Shown here one piece after another: positions 1 to 10,695 of a DNA stretch of 64,000 nt (its first letter is position 1; the number at the start of each line of letters is the position of its first letter). Location: NCBI GenBank assembly GCA_904063045.1, contig CAJFCJ010000026.1, forward strand, positions 784,964 through 848,963. The letters are read 5' to 3'. Position numbers and translations under genes: made by a program. Origin of the DNA: Dimorphilus gyrociliatus (taxonomy: Eukaryota; Annelida; Polychaeta; Dinophilidae). The notes beneath the pieces are model-generated. The model did not search any database, was not told the origin of the DNA, and was given only the letters and a program-made list of their open reading frames with translations.

Positions 1-752
1 ATTCAACAGCATTTCTTATTTATATATACAGTCAATAGGCCAATAGTTGAATTATTTAGATATGCATACTAAGAATTAGATTGACCTTCTGGAATCTAGC
101 TATTCTCCTTGGATATTTTTTTAAATATTTAAACTAAGTGTCTCTTTCTCTTCTGCTTCTTCACGATACTTTCAATTAACTTTCAAGAGAAATAGACCTG
201 CTTACGGTTCTCGTTGTAGAGATGTACTGTTCCTCAGTTCTTTCTGCTTGAATCTCTGACAATAGGACAATTCAAAGATAACACTTTTATACAATAAACA
301 TAATTAGAACCTTTAATTGAATTTGTTCTTTTTTTCAACTTTTCTCGACTCAATCGAATTTTAGAAAGGAGAAAAAGTGCTTATTACACTATATAGCATT
401 TACATTCATGCGATTTTCTTTGACGATGGCTGTAGGTGAACAAGAGCATGGATTTGAAGAGAAAGTCTGCTCAATCATCCTGTAATTAATAATGATATTA
501 TCTAGGCATAAATCAATTGGAAAGTTCAATTTCTACAGTCTAATACAATGAGAAGATTATGGGGAAAATCTTTCCAAAAGAGAAGATGACTCGAAGAAGA
601 AGAAAAGAAATGAGAGAGAGAGATTTTGAATATAGTCCAACTAAAAAAAATGACAAGGATTAAATGATCTGAACAAAGCAAACTGTTGAAAATGGAATTG
701 TTGTATAGCATCTAGTAATAAACAAGACAATTGTTGCTATTTGAAATCAACG
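1..752. other. No supported gene
   Basis: AT-rich sequence. The short open frames here are not supported by splice signals, motifs or composition. The right part is probably the 3' flank of the minus-strand gene that ends at 753. Confidence 0.4.
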
Positions 753-1338
753 TTAATCCTTGACACTTTCATCAATGAACAGTAGGCCTTCTTCATTTTC
801 AACGTCAGGCTCGGTGTTGTGTGGTTGAAGCTTTTTCGTTGTATAACAAAGCTTCATCTTATCGCATGTATGATTGTGTTCCTTCCGTAGATTCGTAACG
901 ACAAGGAAATTTCCAGTCGAGCCGGCAAACAGAGTAAATCCAGCCTTGCAGTCGGTTTTTCTTGTCCTGCGTTTGTTGAAAAGAGTATATAAAATAAATA
1001 GGAAGAAGAAGAAGAAGAAGAAGAAGAGTAGCACCTTTGTTTACGGATTCCTCTGCCTTTACTTTCGTAGGATCCCCACCTCTCGCACCGATATTTCACA
1101 TAGGAATATTTAATGTCATCCCTGAAGATATTGGAACAAAGATGAAAGCAATGAATAGTGAATTATAGTGATTATTGATACTTGAAATGTCTTAATGGCG
1201 CTTTCTTCCTGCCCCTTTCAAGGGTTGTAGAGTCAACGACGACGAAATGGCATTTTCCCTCCTTTTCGTATGAACTCAATGCAGAGAGAAAAGATTGAAA
1301 CGACGAATATTTGCTGCCTTCGTTAAGTTCTTCGTCCA
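753..1338 (-). CDS. ZSWIM3/FAR1-like N-terminal DNA-binding domain protein, spliced, 5' end not found
   Basis: Three exons (1338-1182, 1121-1035, 966-753) join in one frame across two short introns: 1181-1122 (60 bp) and 1034-967 (68 bp), both GT-AG. The product has about 151 residues. It has the layout of the N-terminal domain of ZSWIM1/ZSWIM3 and FAR1-type proteins: an F..F...L..YE..GKC.FVV.DS.T block, then KYSYVKYRC, then a K..CKA Cys, a hydrophobic strand and an EHNHTC motif. In the family this domain resembles a WRKY/GCM-type zinc-binding fold and usually precedes a MULE transposase or SWIM domain. Here the frame stops about 40 residues after HNHTC, so it is the domain alone. The first exon begins at an apparent acceptor (AAG at 1341-1339) and an upstream frame stop lies near 1350, so at least one 5' exon with the ATG is missing from the model. 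It may be a domesticated transposon fragment or a small host regulator. Confidence 0.72.
1002..1028. repeat. (GAA)n microsatellite within an intron
   Basis: About eight GAA units. On the minus strand they read (TTC)n and lie in the 68-bp intron of the ZSWIM3-like gene just after its donor, adding to its pyrimidine content. Length variation here could affect splicing. Confidence 0.9.
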
Positions 1339-1339
1339 C

Positions 1340-3330
1340 TTCAAATATTCAAATATGAAAGAAAAATGAAAACATTTCAATATTTGAAAAACCGTCTCTG
1401 CCGGATGTTGTTTTTTTATTGTTAAATATAATTAAACATTCCTACTACAACGGCCATTATTAATCTATTCAATGTTATCCTATATTCATTTCAATTTAAA
1501 ACAAACTTTTCAATGGTTTTCTCCTACAAAATTCGCAATTTCACAATATCTCAGCTTCCAACTGACAGCCAGGGAAACGTTTCCTCCCGCCAATGTTGAA
1601 ACAACTACTTCCGGTTTCTCTCTGTAAAGTATAAAATACATTTAATAGATGACGATAAAACGACTAAACAACAAAAATCGCGTTCAGATTGCCTAGCTTC
1701 TCTCTTTTCTGAGAGTAAAAAGAACTTTTCTTAAAGCAAATTAATTACTTCTTTGAGAAGTTATCGGGTACCAGATTATAGAAATATAATTTCCGGTATA
1801 TGAGTCCATGGTACCGTACTGTACCACCGCCCAGTCAGTTTGGTTCTGACCAGACCCCCTGTTGTGCAGCAGGTTGAAATTTGCATGAATTTTTCTGTTT
1901 CCGAGAACTTTAAGTACTGATTTGCAAGCAACTCTTCTTTAAAATATGCTACGAGACTGTTGACTTTATGGTATGTGTTACCAACTTTTTTTTTCCAGCT
2001 AAATAATTATTTTATGAAAATGCCGCCATCTTGAAAATATTTTAAATTGTCTTTTCTCTTTTTTTCTTTAATAGGTTTATGCTGATTACAAAGCGCTTGG
2101 CAAGATATCTCTTAGGTGATCTGGTCTGCGCATTGAGATTATTCTCGTCGAGTTTATTTCATGAAGAATCAAGTTATCATCAACACACCGTAGCGACAAG
2201 CCGTTGAATGTAATCCTTCTCTTCGTCTACGAGTGTCTCTGTTCATGAGTTTGCTAGAAAACTATTTACAAGTCATTTGTTGATATAGTCTATATTCAGT
2301 GAAACGTCTTACTTTTTATCAGGCGATTTTTTTCCTGAACAAATCTCCGGATTATCATTTCAATTCCCAAAAACAAACTTTGAACGAATAGATGAATTTA
2401 TAATTTCACTGAACTTTCAACAAATTTTTTTCGTCCTTATTCAAATTGATACTTCTTTAATATTGGAATACAAAAGCAATTCAGCATTTTGATTGACTAA
2501 AATTGACTATTAATTCTTTTTATAACAACTTCGGCAATTACTTGGTAGTAATAGATCTTCAAAATGATAATCGGGTCCTTTTAATCCATCTATAGAGATA
2601 ATAAAAAAAATTGATAATTGTTTATTATAAAAAGAGATAATCTTAAAAATTTATCATATTTATCTCCTAAGATTTTTGGAAATGGAATATTATATTGATG
2701 CTTATATTGGAGTATATACAGTAGTATCCACTCACTTACCTACTCATTGTTCCTTATTACCCTAGCCTCGGTCGTTTGTTTTGTTATTGAAATTAAATAA
2801 ATAAGAGAACGCAACGTTTGTCCATTATTTTCCATTCTTATCATTTGCTTCCTTATAAGATCTAATACGAATATCTTTTATTTTAAATTTTTTTTTGTTA
2901 CTTAAGCAAACAATCTTCCACTTTTTAAACGTTCGTTGTTGATGAATAAAGCTGAAGCGAAACCATGGCAATCTAGTTATCTTTTGTCTTGTAGCAAGTT
3001 TAATAGAACGGATAATCTTTTTTTAACTTTTCTTATTTTGTTCAAAATAATCATTTCTTTTTAAAGAGTCAATTTCATATCTCTTCTAAATAAAAGTTGA
3101 GACTCTTCTTCAAATTTGTGAATTAAGACTGTATGAAAGAATTATATTATTTCATAAAGAAACGTTTTTATAGAACCAATATTAAATAATTAGCATCCTT
3201 TCCTAAAAGTGTCCTCAATTTGATTGTCTACGCAGAAAAGCAATTGTCAAGAGACGGCTAAGTTACAATAACATCTTTTCGCATAGGATGCAAACTGGAA
3301 CAATAACTGGAACTGACAAGCCCCTTATTG
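1340..3330. other. Intergenic, no gene recognised
   Basis: Probably holds the missing 5' exon and promoter of the ZSWIM3-like gene. I see no long frame and no transposon protein. Homopolymer runs and AT-rich tracts dominate. Confidence 0.35.
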
Positions 3331-3665
3331 CTCACACACTATAAGCCCAAGGGTTAGTGTAGCTATTAGAACCTACCATCTAATGTAGCAGTTCCCAACC
3401 TAAGCTTTCTCTGTCTCTCCAATAACTGAACCACTATTCAAAATTTGAGCTAAATCAGCCCGGGAGTTATGGCGATTTGAAATTAACGGTGGTTGGTGCA
3501 CTGGCAGCTGACTACCTTAGTCTTTCACTTACTAGTAACCTTTCAAATAACCGCAGATATGGCAATCAATCAATCACTTTTCATAAGCTGTATCACAGCA
3601 AGACCTAGATTCAATTTTTTGTTCCTTCATATATACAGGGTTAGGGTTACATTCTAGAAGTAAAC
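3300..3665 (-). repeat. Dispersed repeat, copy A
   Basis: Read on the minus strand, this starts with a CCCTAA-like motif, then GAAGGAAC, a segment ATTGAATCTAGGTCTTGC and, about 130 bp on, a conserved block containing GCCATAACTCC and GATTTAGCTCAAATTTTG. The same blocks occur in the same order on the plus strand at 34935-35240, at clearly lower than full identity. No coding capacity is visible. It is probably an old non-autonomous element. Confidence 0.6.
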
Positions 3666-3669
3666 TCCA

Positions 3670-5143
3670 ATAATACAGCTCATTTCTGTATGTAGCATCT
3701 ACATTAGGCTATTTATTAATATGTGATAATATTAGTAGACGATTTACTTTTAGATAATTCTGATGCAGGAAGAAGGAAAATATCAAAAGTCTAGTATTAT
3801 CACGCTTTCTCTCTTGTTTCTTAAAGATGTCTATATCAATCTATTCAAGAGAATAATTTAATAAGTGTTTGCCTCCTAAAATCGGCTATTAGTTTGAGTT
3901 AAACTGTACATTATTATACAATCTTCACCTGTCTATTCAGGAAAGTTCTCTCTTCTTTAACAAGGTTCTGTAACCAATGATTTTTTGGAGACCTCTATAT
4001 ATTCTAATAATCTCTTCTGAAGATTTATCCCTCATCTATTCCTACAATTTCGTTCTCTCTCAACCTTCTTGATTCATTCTAAAACAAAAAATTAATTATA
4101 TTTACTTATTATTGAATGTATCTAACTTTTACATTTGATTCAAACAAAGAAACAAAGAACTTTGATGATAGATATTAGACTTTTCTTTATTTATTTCTTT
4201 CTCAATAAACCTTCTCTTCGCCGATACTTCTAAAGTGAAAATATTCTCTGTTTTACAGTTTGAACCATCTTATCAATAAAATGATTTAATGTTTTAACCT
4301 TATGACATATATTTAGTGTGGATGTCATAAGATAACAGAGTATTTAAACATTTTATTGATTGAAAAACGCTAAAATCTTACAAAAACAGCTATATCATAA
4401 CAAAATGGCCGACTACGTGTATGACGTCATTGTTATTATCGTACTTATATAATGAACACAAATGTTTCTCTTTTAAATAAAATTCATTATATATAAATCA
4501 CAATTAAAAGAAATTTAGAAAGTAAAAATACGAAAAATTATTTGTATTCATATCACCATGTTTACGAAGGATTTAGCGCCCGGTATGAGTTTTATCTGGA
4601 AAATACTTGTTATTTAGAGACTATGTACGTTTGTTTATGCGTAGCTACAACTGCAACTATTCGATCTTTCTATTTAGAGTAATAACCACTATGATATTTT
4701 GTTAATGTAGAGATTATAAAAGTTTTTTTTTTGCGCAGGTTGTAACAAATCGATATTCCGATTCTCTTTGCAGTTGAAAAGGAAACATCTAGCAGCCTCC
4801 TCTATTAACATCTAATAGATAGTTTTCTATTCATTGATGTTATAAGTTTTTTTGCCCTAAATTAATTGATTTAGAATTCGTGTTATTATGTAATTAATAT
4901 TGTTTGTCAAAGAAAAATGAATACTAATCTTATCTTATTGTTTACAATGTTTAATTGCAAAATTTATGGTAAAAATAAGGATTCAATAAGAACATTAGAT
5001 GCTAAAATAGTTTTGTAAATTGACTAAGAAAAGTAAAAAATTGCTGAAGAAGAAAAGAGACTTTTTTAAATTAAAAAAAAAGATAAAAGAATAATTGTCT
5101 TGATAGATTTCTCTTCTTCTTATTCTGATCTTGATCTTTATTG
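3670..5143. other. Intergenic; possible spliced micro-ORF at 4558-4815
   Basis: Mostly featureless AT-rich DNA. One weak candidate: a TATATAAA-like box near 4490, ATG at 4558, donor at 4583 (G|GTATGAG) and a pyrimidine-rich acceptor at 4737-4738. Together they would give a 33-residue peptide ending at 4815. It has no recognisable homology, and this length can easily arise by chance. Confidence 0.2.
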
Positions 5144-5803
5144 TTATCTTGATGCACTTTGAAAAGTTTGAGCAGCTGCCAAGAGGTCGTCGATGCAGGC
5201 TTCACGGTGCCATAGTTCTTGAACTTTCTTTGCCGTAAATTCGTCTGTTAAACCTAAAACGAAGAATGATGAGAGCATAACATCAATATCAGCGCAGCCT
5301 ATTTGATGAATAAGAATCCTAAGCTCTGCGAGAAATTCTTCTGGAGTTTCGTCAGGTCTTTGCTTACGTTGTCCGAGACGACGTAGAGCTTCGCCAGCGG
5401 GTAGGTAACTTTGGGTACACGACATGAAATCTCTAACTCTATTCCATTCCCATTTGGTTGGATCAGGACCGAATATCTGAGCCATTCTTAATCGGTTTTC
5501 CTCCGGTATAGAGCTAAGGATAAGCCTTAATTTTTCCTCATTTGTTTCTTGGAGTACAAAATCTACTGTCATAAAAAAATGTTGCCAATTTGTCCGACTC
5601 GTCACAGGAGGTAACAAACGAGATGGACTCATTGTGCTTGATAATGATTGATTATCAAAATTCGACATTAAATTATGTTGGTTGATTATAAGGAACCTTA
5701 TCAGATTTTCACTTGAACCAGACGGCTGAAGAGAAGCGAATTCAGAAGAAGCAAATCGAATACTCACTGAAATTTCAATATAGTTTATAGGCCTACGAAA
5801 CAT
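5144..5803 (-). CDS. Retrotransposon Gag capsid-like protein (solo)
   Basis: A 219-codon open frame; an internal ATG at 5668 gives a 174-residue alternative start. From about residue 60 it reads like the capsid region of Ty3/gypsy-type Gag: NWQHFF near the start, an IFG.DPTKWEW segment, then a helical part with ETPEEFLAELRIL and a final F..GL.DEF. No Cys-His zinc knuckle, protease or RT follows in any frame. An AATAAA lies at 5142-5137, two bases beyond the stop. Upstream of the inner ATG, GTGAGT (about 5764) and CTTCTCTTCAG (about 5723) could define a 42-bp intron whose removal keeps frame. Compact, uninterrupted and without pol, it could be a domesticated gag gene (as with Arc/PNMA-type genes) or simply a truncated element. 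Confidence 0.6.
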   Translation of the reverse strand: MFRRPINYIEISVSIRFASSEFASLQPSGSSENLIRFLIINQHNLMSNFDNQSLSSTMSPSRLLPPVTSRTNWQHFFMTVDFVLQETNEEKLRLILSSIPEENRLRMAQIFGPDPTKWEWNRVRDFMSCTQSYLPAGEALRRLGQRKQRPDETPEEFLAELRILIHQIGCADIDVMLSSFFVLGLTDEFTAKKVQELWHREACIDDLLAAAQTFQSASR

Positions 5804-6024
5804 TGCTATGGATTGAATTAGTTTAATTCTTTCTCAAGCTTTTTCTTTCTCTTTTTTATCTAGTAATTAAAATTTATAAGATCGATAGTATAATTATCAT
5901 ATTTTATTCGTCGTCATAGGTTAGATAGCGCCATAAACGAAGCGTTACTTGTAATAGCAGAGCATCAACTAATTAATTATTCATTTGTAAAGATTTAGAA
6001 TACGAGAAACAATTGAATAACAAA

Positions 6025-6601
6025 TTAATTTAGTCGATAAACTGCATCGTACAATTCTCTATCTAGACGAGCGATAGAACTTTCTTCTTGTTCAACTTTC
6101 TTTTTGTTAGCGATCTTTCTCTTGCCTCTTTTCTTTTGCTTTTTAGTTCGCTTCTTATCCAAAGCTGGAGTTGTTGTGTTTTTTAAACAACGGCGTCGTC
6201 TTCTCTTAGTCGGAGAACCAAAAAAATTTATCAAAGTAGGAATAGCGATTGGAAGAAGACTTATTTTTTCAAAACTATTGAAACAATTATCAGTAAAGTG
6301 TGCAGAACATACTTTACGACGTTTTAAAATTTCTGGATTATGTTTAAATTCATGGTCCAGATCGTCATTACCCAAATTTCGGACCCATAGTCTCCTTCTT
6401 AAAAAGGGCAACAATTATAATTTAAAAATAATTTTTCTAATTAAAAAGAGAAATAATCTACCTTTGATAATCTCTTGGAAAAGAATGATATTTAACATGA
6501 CGATCCCTGGTCGAAACATTTCTACAGTTGTACGCCTGACATACGAGACCGCCACGTTTGGGAGGCACGGAACCGGCTTGTAAGTTCACCTCTTGAATCA
6601 T
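6025..6601 (-). CDS. THAP-domain protein, two exons
   Basis: Exon 1 (6601-6462) starts with ATG at 6601. Exon 2 (6397-6025) follows a 64-bp GT-AG intron (6461-6398); the spliced product is 170 residues. The THAP zinc-binding C2CH signature is split across the intron. Exon 1 carries CQAYNC at residues 21-26 and the KYHSFP block. Exon 2 carries the invariant Trp (RLWVRNL), the C..H pair (VCSAHF) and the terminal P..IPT. THAP domains bind DNA in P-element transposases and host regulators. After the domain comes a very basic stretch with RRRRR and KKRTKKQKK, a likely nuclear localisation signal, then an acidic/basic tail. The N terminus is about 18 residues longer than typical before the first Cys. 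No transposase catalytic region follows. Confidence 0.88.
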
Positions 6602-7703
6602 TTTAGGGAAGTTTAATGCCGAATTCTATCAGCAGTTTGAAAAATTTACGCACCTGTACAAAGAAAAAGTTACTATTGTATCATTTAATGTTTCTAGTGC
6701 ATTTAAAGTTTATATTTTACCGTAATTAATCAATACAAATTCGCGTAAAGTCTTTTCCAGAAGCTGTAAAGCTCGTTTCCACTAATGAAAGAAAATGCAC
6801 ACTTAATATAGTCAACAATGTCATTCTGAAAAATAAAATGGCGACCCTCTTATTATTTTTAATATCTACCATTATTCTTTTAATTTTTTTAAATATAGAT
6901 TTAGTATATCTGAAAAAAATACTAATTTTCGTAAACTACTTTTTTGAAATATTATTTGTAATATTTTAAATATATATTATTATTTAATTAAATAAATATG
7001 TTATTTACGAAAATAGAAAATATTGAATGATCATATTTGGTCAGTTCCCACTAATTCGTAACAAAACAAAGCGGTCTGCAAAATAATTAAAAAGCAAAGA
7101 GTTTACAGTTATATCTCAATAATAAAAACAACAACGCTATTACACTACAAAAGCAACCTATTGGAGATAAGTTGTTTGATAATTGGAGCTCGCGATTGGC
7201 TATAAACTAAGTAAAACAAGAAGAATTGAAATATTAAGAGAATACTATAAACGCACAATAGTGTAGAAAGTATCTAATGATGAACGAATGGTTTGAGAAA
7301 AACGGTGTAATTGCATATTTTATTCTTTCAATTATTCTGGGTATAAGTTTGTACAAGAAAAAAATCACAAAATCACAATGATTCGTCATTCATCCTCAAT
7401 TCTTTATCTATCTTCAAGAGCATACAGGTGTTTATAGTTGTAATTGTTTAAGTAAGAAAAACGCTATAATTGATTATAATCGGTTTGAGACTAGTTTTGA
7501 ACAATAGACAAGAGTAAGACTTAACTAGATGTTTGAGATAATCGACGTACAACAATAAATACCCCGGTGCTTGAATATATTTATTTCTAATGATTAAATA
7601 TTTTGTTCGAATTGCGTAAACTGTTAGACTATTCATTGTAAATAAATAATATACATAATACGCTGAAAATATATAATCTTGAAACAGTTTTTAAAAACAA
7701 GCA
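6602..7703. other. Intergenic, no gene recognised
   Basis: AT-rich spacer between the THAP gene and the second Gag-like gene. It should hold the THAP promoter and the 3' flank of the Gag-like gene. The 62-codon minus frame at 7448-7636 has no support. Confidence 0.35.
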
Positions 7704-8594
7704 CTAGGAACATTCGCTCTTGATAGAATTAATCGGCATAGATCGTTGTCTGGAGCGATATATCTCCTCGCCTTCTGTAATAACGTCCAGAAAAGCGCTC
7801 CACGATAAATTCCTTATCCACTCGTTTCTTCCTTGAAAAATTGGATAACTTTGAGCTGCTCGAATTACTTGCTGAATTTTAATGAAGTCACGTTGCTGCG
7901 GAGGAAAAGCCTGATCTACCAAATTGCTAATACGTTTTGCAAATTGATGCAGTCTTTCATAATTCGAGTCCCATATCTCGGAGAAAATAATCATTTGTTG
8001 AGCCTCCCTTCTCCTTTCGCCGTCAAATTCCCTCGTAAATGCGGTATTTAGTTGCTGCCAAGTCAACTGATCATATTGAAGAAGGTATGAAAAGATGGAC
8101 TTGGCTGGACTGTCCAGGACATGGTTGAGTACAATTAATCTCGTTTGTTCAGACAATGTTGAACATACTCTTTGAAAACTTTCCTTGTATTGGGACCAGG
8201 ATATCTCCTGTAAATCTCCCGACCAACGATCCAATCTGTCCACTGCCAATTGGACGCCTCTTTGCTGCTCTGGTGTTGAACTAACCAAAAAATCTGGTTG
8301 GGTAAAGTTCTCGTGAGGTGATGATAGAGAGCCGCTTCCTGGTGTTGTTATAGATATTCCCGAAGTGAACATCATCGGCAATGGCGAAGCTGCTATAGCA
8401 ATTTTTCGCTCCTCTTCCAAAGCTTTGACTCTCTTCGCCATTCTTTCTAAAGACCGATTCATCAATTCCAAGGTTCCCAAAATTCGTGAAATTGAAAATT
8501 CTCTCATATTTTCGGGATTTAAGGCTTCTAAATCTCTTATCTCTCTTTTAATAGGCCTACTCACTTGGTTGTTATTGTCGGAATTTGAAGCCAT
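7704..8594 (-). CDS. Gag capsid-like protein with spliced 5' leader
   Basis: ATG at 8594 opens a 296-residue frame (the open frame runs a little further 5' without an ATG). N-terminal third: charged, with a coiled-coil-like stretch (LELMNRSLERMAKRVKALEEE). Middle: a Ser/Thr/Pro-rich linker. From about residue 125: a capsid-like domain with LDRWSGDLQEISWSQYKESF, a helix with LIVLNHVLDSPAKSIF and a W.QLNTAFTREF segment, as in Ty3/gypsy Gag proteins. There is no zinc knuckle, protease or pol. Upstream on the same strand a donor GTAAGT (8746-8741) and acceptor TTTTTCAG (ending 8674) define a 73-bp intron in the 5' leader; the leader has stops in the coding frame, so it is untranslated. A spliced leader on a solo Gag frame argues for a host gene. 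It shares strand and fold class, but not close sequence, with the Gag-like ORF at 5144-5803. Confidence 0.65.
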   Translation of the reverse strand: MASNSDNNNQVSRPIKREIRDLEALNPENMREFSISRILGTLELMNRSLERMAKRVKALEEERKIAIAASPLPMMFTSGISITTPGSGSLSSPHENFTQPDFLVSSTPEQQRGVQLAVDRLDRWSGDLQEISWSQYKESFQRVCSTLSEQTRLIVLNHVLDSPAKSIFSYLLQYDQLTWQQLNTAFTREFDGERRREAQQMIIFSEIWDSNYERLHQFAKRISNLVDQAFPPQQRDFIKIQQVIRAAQSYPIFQGRNEWIRNLSWSAFLDVITEGEEIYRSRQRSMPINSIKSECS

Positions 8595-8639
8595 AACAAC
8601 TTTTGTGTCGGTTTCTAAGGAATCAAATGTGGCACACAC

Positions 8640-8820
8640 TTCAACTTTAAATTGTTTCTGTTTGGGATATCTGCTGAAAAATATAAACTATTACTATTAC
8701 ACGGCGACCAGATTATGGACAATGATAAAATTTCAAAGTTACTTACACAAAATAATTCGTCGTCTTTCAGATGGACTAATAAAGACACGAACTAGCCTGT
8801 TGTTTTCCTAAACTGTCTTT
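8640..8820 (-). promoter_or_regulatory. Spliced 5' leader of the Gag-like gene
   Basis: Non-coding exon upstream of 8747, intron 8746-8674 (GTAAGT...TTTTTCAG), then about 80 nt of leader to the ATG at 8594. The exact transcription start is not visible. Confidence 0.45.
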
Positions 8821-9772
8821 TACAATTTCTGTCACCACAAATAAGTCTCCTCATTCGACGCAGCAGCACAAGTGCCAAGTTGGCGCAAATAAGAAAGGAT
8901 ATGACGTCAAATTAAGAGCACAGGCTACATCATTTCCTGTCTCGTCACCAGAAGCACGTGACGTTCGACGAAAAATTTCAAAAGTTCGATTTGTTTTTTA
9001 TATAAATAAATTATTAAATAAAAGAGGATTTTCATGAAAATAGATTAAATTAATTTTTAAAAATCATATCGCATAAGGTATAGTCTTTAAAATAGTAAAT
9101 AGAGAATAAAATTGGAAGAAGATTCATTTTCAAAGTCACAAAGCGATGATCTGTTTATTGATAATATCAATCCTTAAGAGCCTTCACAATCTAACGAATA
9201 ATCAATAGCACAAATGCTATAAATAATTATCACTAATTGTCAGATAAGCACAAAAGATTGGTATTTTTCCTTCACAAAGATTCAAAGCGATGCTAAACGT
9301 AGGGCGACGTCTGTCAAATTCTGCACAGTCAAGAGTTCTGCAATCAATTGAATTATATATATTAGTACATAATAAATATATAATTAGATGACTAATTTTG
9401 TTAATGTTTGGTGTCTTAAAAAGGTTTTTCGGTGTTAATCAATTTCAACGAAATTCATTGAAAAATTGCAGTGTGCTTTCCATTTGTTTAACTAAATGAC
9501 TATCTATTGTTTGTTTCCGAGTTACAAGCATAATTTTGGATAAATATTTGTAAAAGGATAATTCTTAAATAATCCTTTTTCTTGTATGATGAATTTTTAC
9601 GGGTAAATCAAACTTTAAATATTTGTATGATCAGAATTTCGTGCCAAAAAAAAACAACGCAATTTACGGATATCCGTTTAATTAATTTTTAAATTGCAGA
9701 CAACAGGAAATAGATCATCTCTTCCCAACAATAGCAAACATTCGTTAACATTTACCTAAGAAATTAGCGATA
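8821..9772. other. Divergent intergenic region
   Basis: Lies between the minus-strand Gag-like gene and the plus-strand THAP gene, so it should hold both promoters. It contains a CRE-like GACGTCA near 8901 and a CACGTGACG E-box-like motif near 8956. No gene is seen. Confidence 0.3.
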
Positions 9773-10457
9773 ATGACATCCGGTGGTGGTTACAATTGTG
9801 TGTCTTATAAATGCTATAATAACTCGTTAAGAGATCGATCTGTTAAATATCATCAGTTTCCAAAGGATTTAGATAGGTAAGCTAACGTTTCTCTTTACAT
9901 AGAAAATCCCGATTCGTAATGAAAGCACTCTTTTCTTAGGAATTCTAATACATTTTCTTATTACAGAGCTGCAATTTGGGTACGCAATTTAAATAATGCC
10001 GAGCTGCAATCAAAATTTGATAAGAATAAAGATTGCATTAAATTCAAGAAAGTTTGCTCCGAACACTTCGAAACAAGAGAATTCAACAATCCGGATAGAT
10101 TATACTTGAAGCCTTACGCAATACCAACAATCATTAAAGGTGTGAAACCCCCACCTTCTTATTATAAGAAGCGAGAACTGATGATAAAATATCACAAAAA
10201 TGTTAGTAATTTAATAACTGAATTATCTAATTAAAGACTTAAGCTAATTTTTTAGATGCCTTGTGATTATGACTTATTAAAAAATTATATAATTACCGAT
10301 GAAGATGAGACAATGGATAAAGTAAGTTGTTCATTTTTTGAGAAAAAATTTAGATTCTATGTCTACAATTCAATACTAAAATATTTTTAATTAAAAGGTC
10401 ACAGTTGAGCAATTGAATGAACCCGAAAATTTTCATATGACAGAATTTTTAATATAA
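9773..10457 (+). CDS. THAP-domain protein, four exons
   Basis: Exons 9773-9876, 9967-10201, 10256-10321 and 10398-10457 join in a single frame of 154 residues. Introns are 90, 54 and 76 bp, all GT-AG (donors GTAAGC, GTTAGT, GTAAGT). The C2CH THAP domain is complete: C9...C14 (CVSYKC), KYHQFP, the Trp in AAIWVRNL, VCSEHF and LKPYAIPT. The rest is short: a basic segment with YYKKRE, then an acidic tail with TDEDETMD. If intron 2 were retained the protein would end about 13 residues into it. As a THAP-only protein it is probably a DNA-binding regulator or a domesticated P-element remnant. It converges with the minus-strand gene 240 bp downstream. Confidence 0.88.
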
Positions 10458-10695
10458 GAAATTCGCTAATTTTCTTTTCCAATCTTTTCTTAGTAATACA
10501 AGTAATGATTGACATTTAATATAGAAACGATATTTAAATAATAAAACCACTAATTATGACTTATCTTATCTCTTTGCTTCATAGAGGATACAAATCTTAT
10601 CATCTCTTTTCCAATACATCTTCAGTAAAAAGAATTTTAATATTCGAAGACGATGTTCAGAAATTTAATATTTCCTGTTGCCTTGCTTAAATTGT

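Noticed and set aside
874-1113. Plus-strand 79-codon frame with a Lys run
   Set aside because: The Lys run is the (GAA)n microsatellite, and the opposite strand holds a well supported spliced domain.
6104-6583. 159-codon plus frame
   Set aside because: Antisense shadow of the THAP gene at 6025-6601.
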